Assembly: GCA_035716005.1 (NCBI GenBank)
Contig: DASTKG010000026.1
Span: 1-13,279 of the forward strand
Length of the DNA stretch: 13,279 nt
Direction: 5' to 3'
Source: SZUA-252 sp035716005
Lineage (GTDB): Bacteria > Eisenbacteria > RBG-16-71-46 > SZUA-252
Shown here: positions 12,670 to 13,279 of the stretch, piece by piece
Position numbering within the stretch: position 1 is the first letter of the stretch
How the letters are laid out: each line of letters starts with the position of its first letter
Program-made: the position numbers and the translations under genes
The notes under the pieces: generated by a model
Seen by the model: only the letters and a program-made list of their open reading frames with translations
Told to the model about the DNA's origin: nothing
The model's database searches: none

Positions 12670-13279
12670 ATGCTGCGGAGACCCGATCGAGTTCTCGGCG
12701 TTGCCATTCAGTGCGTGGTCCTGCCACTCGTCGCGCTCACTGGTATGGCCTGTCAGCAGGAACATGCGGCGTCGCTAGTCGCCCCTGTCGAGCAGAGCCA
12801 AGGCATCACGCCTCCTGTGTCGCGCCCGTCGCTGGGCCCCCGGACCGCGGCGAGCACCCTGATTCTCGACCCGATAGGCGACAAGACCACAATGCCCGGC
12901 GTCGAACTCACATTCAGTGTTACCGCCCGCCACGATCCCGACAGCGACCTCACACCGATTCGATTCACCATCGATCCGCTTCCGTCCGGGGCGACGTTCG
13001 ACGGTCGCCCCGACTGGGGGCTGTTCAGCTGGACTCCAACCTGCGAGCAAGGCGGCTCACATATCGTGACCTTTTGCGCGGACGACGGGGTTTCCCAGGA
13101 CTGTGAGACAACCAGCATCTATGTCTCCGACACCAATCATCCACCCGTGGCGAATCCCGGGGGCCCCTATGCGGGCTGCCCTGGCCTCCCAATCGCGATG
13201 AGCGGCGCGCTCTCGAGCGATCCCGACCTCAACACGACGCTTCGGTATCAATGGGAATTCGGCGATGGAGTTGACGGCG
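12670..13279 (+). CDS. Secreted Ig-like/PKD-domain protein, 5' part (runs off right edge)
   Basis: 203 codons are visible with no stop. The ATG has GGAGG at 8 nt. An N-terminal signal (1-27) ends LTGMAC, a poor but possible lipobox at Cys28, so it is either a lipoprotein or exported. A linker follows, then an Ig/cadherin-like putative domain (about 64-153, with LILDPIGDKTTMPG, LPSGATFD, FSWTPTCEQGG and ADDGVSQDCE). After that comes the start of a PKD domain (about 158 onward, with NHPPVANPGGPYAG and YQWEFGDG). Cys125, Cys136 and Cys145 may form disulfides. Such arrays build surface or extracellular adhesins and enzymes; the functional end lies outside the window. Codons such as ATA, ACA, CCA and ATT are used more freely than in the neighbours. 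Confidence 0.85.
   Translation, partial: MLRRPDRVLGVAIQCVVLPLVALTGMACQQEHAASLVAPVEQSQGITPPVSRPSLGPRTAASTLILDPIGDKTTMPGVELTFSVTARHDPDSDLTPIRFTIDPLPSGATFDGRPDWGLFSWTPTCEQGGSHIVTFCADDGVSQDCETTSIYVSDTNHPPVANPGGPYAGCPGLPIAMSGALSSDPDLNTTLRYQWEFGDGVDG

Noticed and set aside
12543..13106. A 187-codon plus-strand frame near the right end
   Set aside because: It overlaps the PKD-protein frame, lacks a ribosome binding site and has no domain. The frame starting at 12670 has a signal peptide, a Shine-Dalgarno and clear Ig/PKD motifs.
1..13279. CRISPR arrays, transposases, prophage genes or defence islands
   Set aside because: I looked on both strands and saw no spaced direct repeats, IS ends, integrases or known defence genes; most of the window is core metabolism and envelope genes.

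Overview
The window looks like chromosomal DNA of a high-GC, Gram-negative-type bacterium. The genes have strongly GC-biased codons, and two or three of the encoded proteins are lipoproteins with TolB-like or PKD-type architecture. No 16S rRNA or other taxonomic marker is present. The gene content and the style of the secreted proteins would fit an uncultured lineage such as Eisenbacteria or Gemmatimonadota, or a myxobacterium-like group, but this is only an impression. I found no phage, IS element, CRISPR array or defence system.

Region 1 (1-4693, minus strand) is the conserved translation operon. Read in transcription order it is: a sigma70-like promoter, tRNA-Val(GAC), thrS, infC, rpmI, rplT, pheS, and the first codons of pheT, which runs off the left edge. 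The tRNA forms the 5' end of the transcript and lies only 34 bp before thrS. infC appears to start at a rare AUC codon behind a perfect AGGAGG and carries a long Ser/Thr/Pro tail. The 211-bp gap between thrS and infC can fold into hairpins.

Region 2 (4690-7490, minus strand) is a two-gene unit: a DAHP synthase of the Thermotoga type (aroF, entry to the shikimate pathway) and a polytopic GT-C-like glycosyltransferase, joined by an ATGA overlap. A candidate promoter and a leader with a continuous 13-bp RNA hairpin precede aroF. The glycosyltransferase stop codon lies inside the -35 box of the translation operon promoter, so the two units abut with no terminator between them.

Region 3 (7541-9246, minus strand) holds a secreted metallo-beta-lactamase-fold hydrolase, apparently initiated at CTG, overlapping a small lipoprotein of unknown function. 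A nested inverted repeat overlaps its putative -10 box.

Region 4 (9422-12317, plus strand) has an exported META/HslJ-domain protein, then a TolB/PD40 beta-propeller lipoprotein overlapping by one base a class I SAM methyltransferase.

Region 5 (12316-13279, plus strand) is a boundary. A 67-codon C-terminal remnant of a DUF2252 gene abuts the methyltransferase stop codon. After it come a palindrome with an extended -10 promoter and the 5' part of a secreted Ig-like/PKD protein whose codon usage is visibly less GC-biased than the rest. Most of the window is ordinary core-genome DNA. The points most worth checking are the non-AUG starts, the tRNA-led operon, the aroF leader hairpin and the DUF2252 scar.
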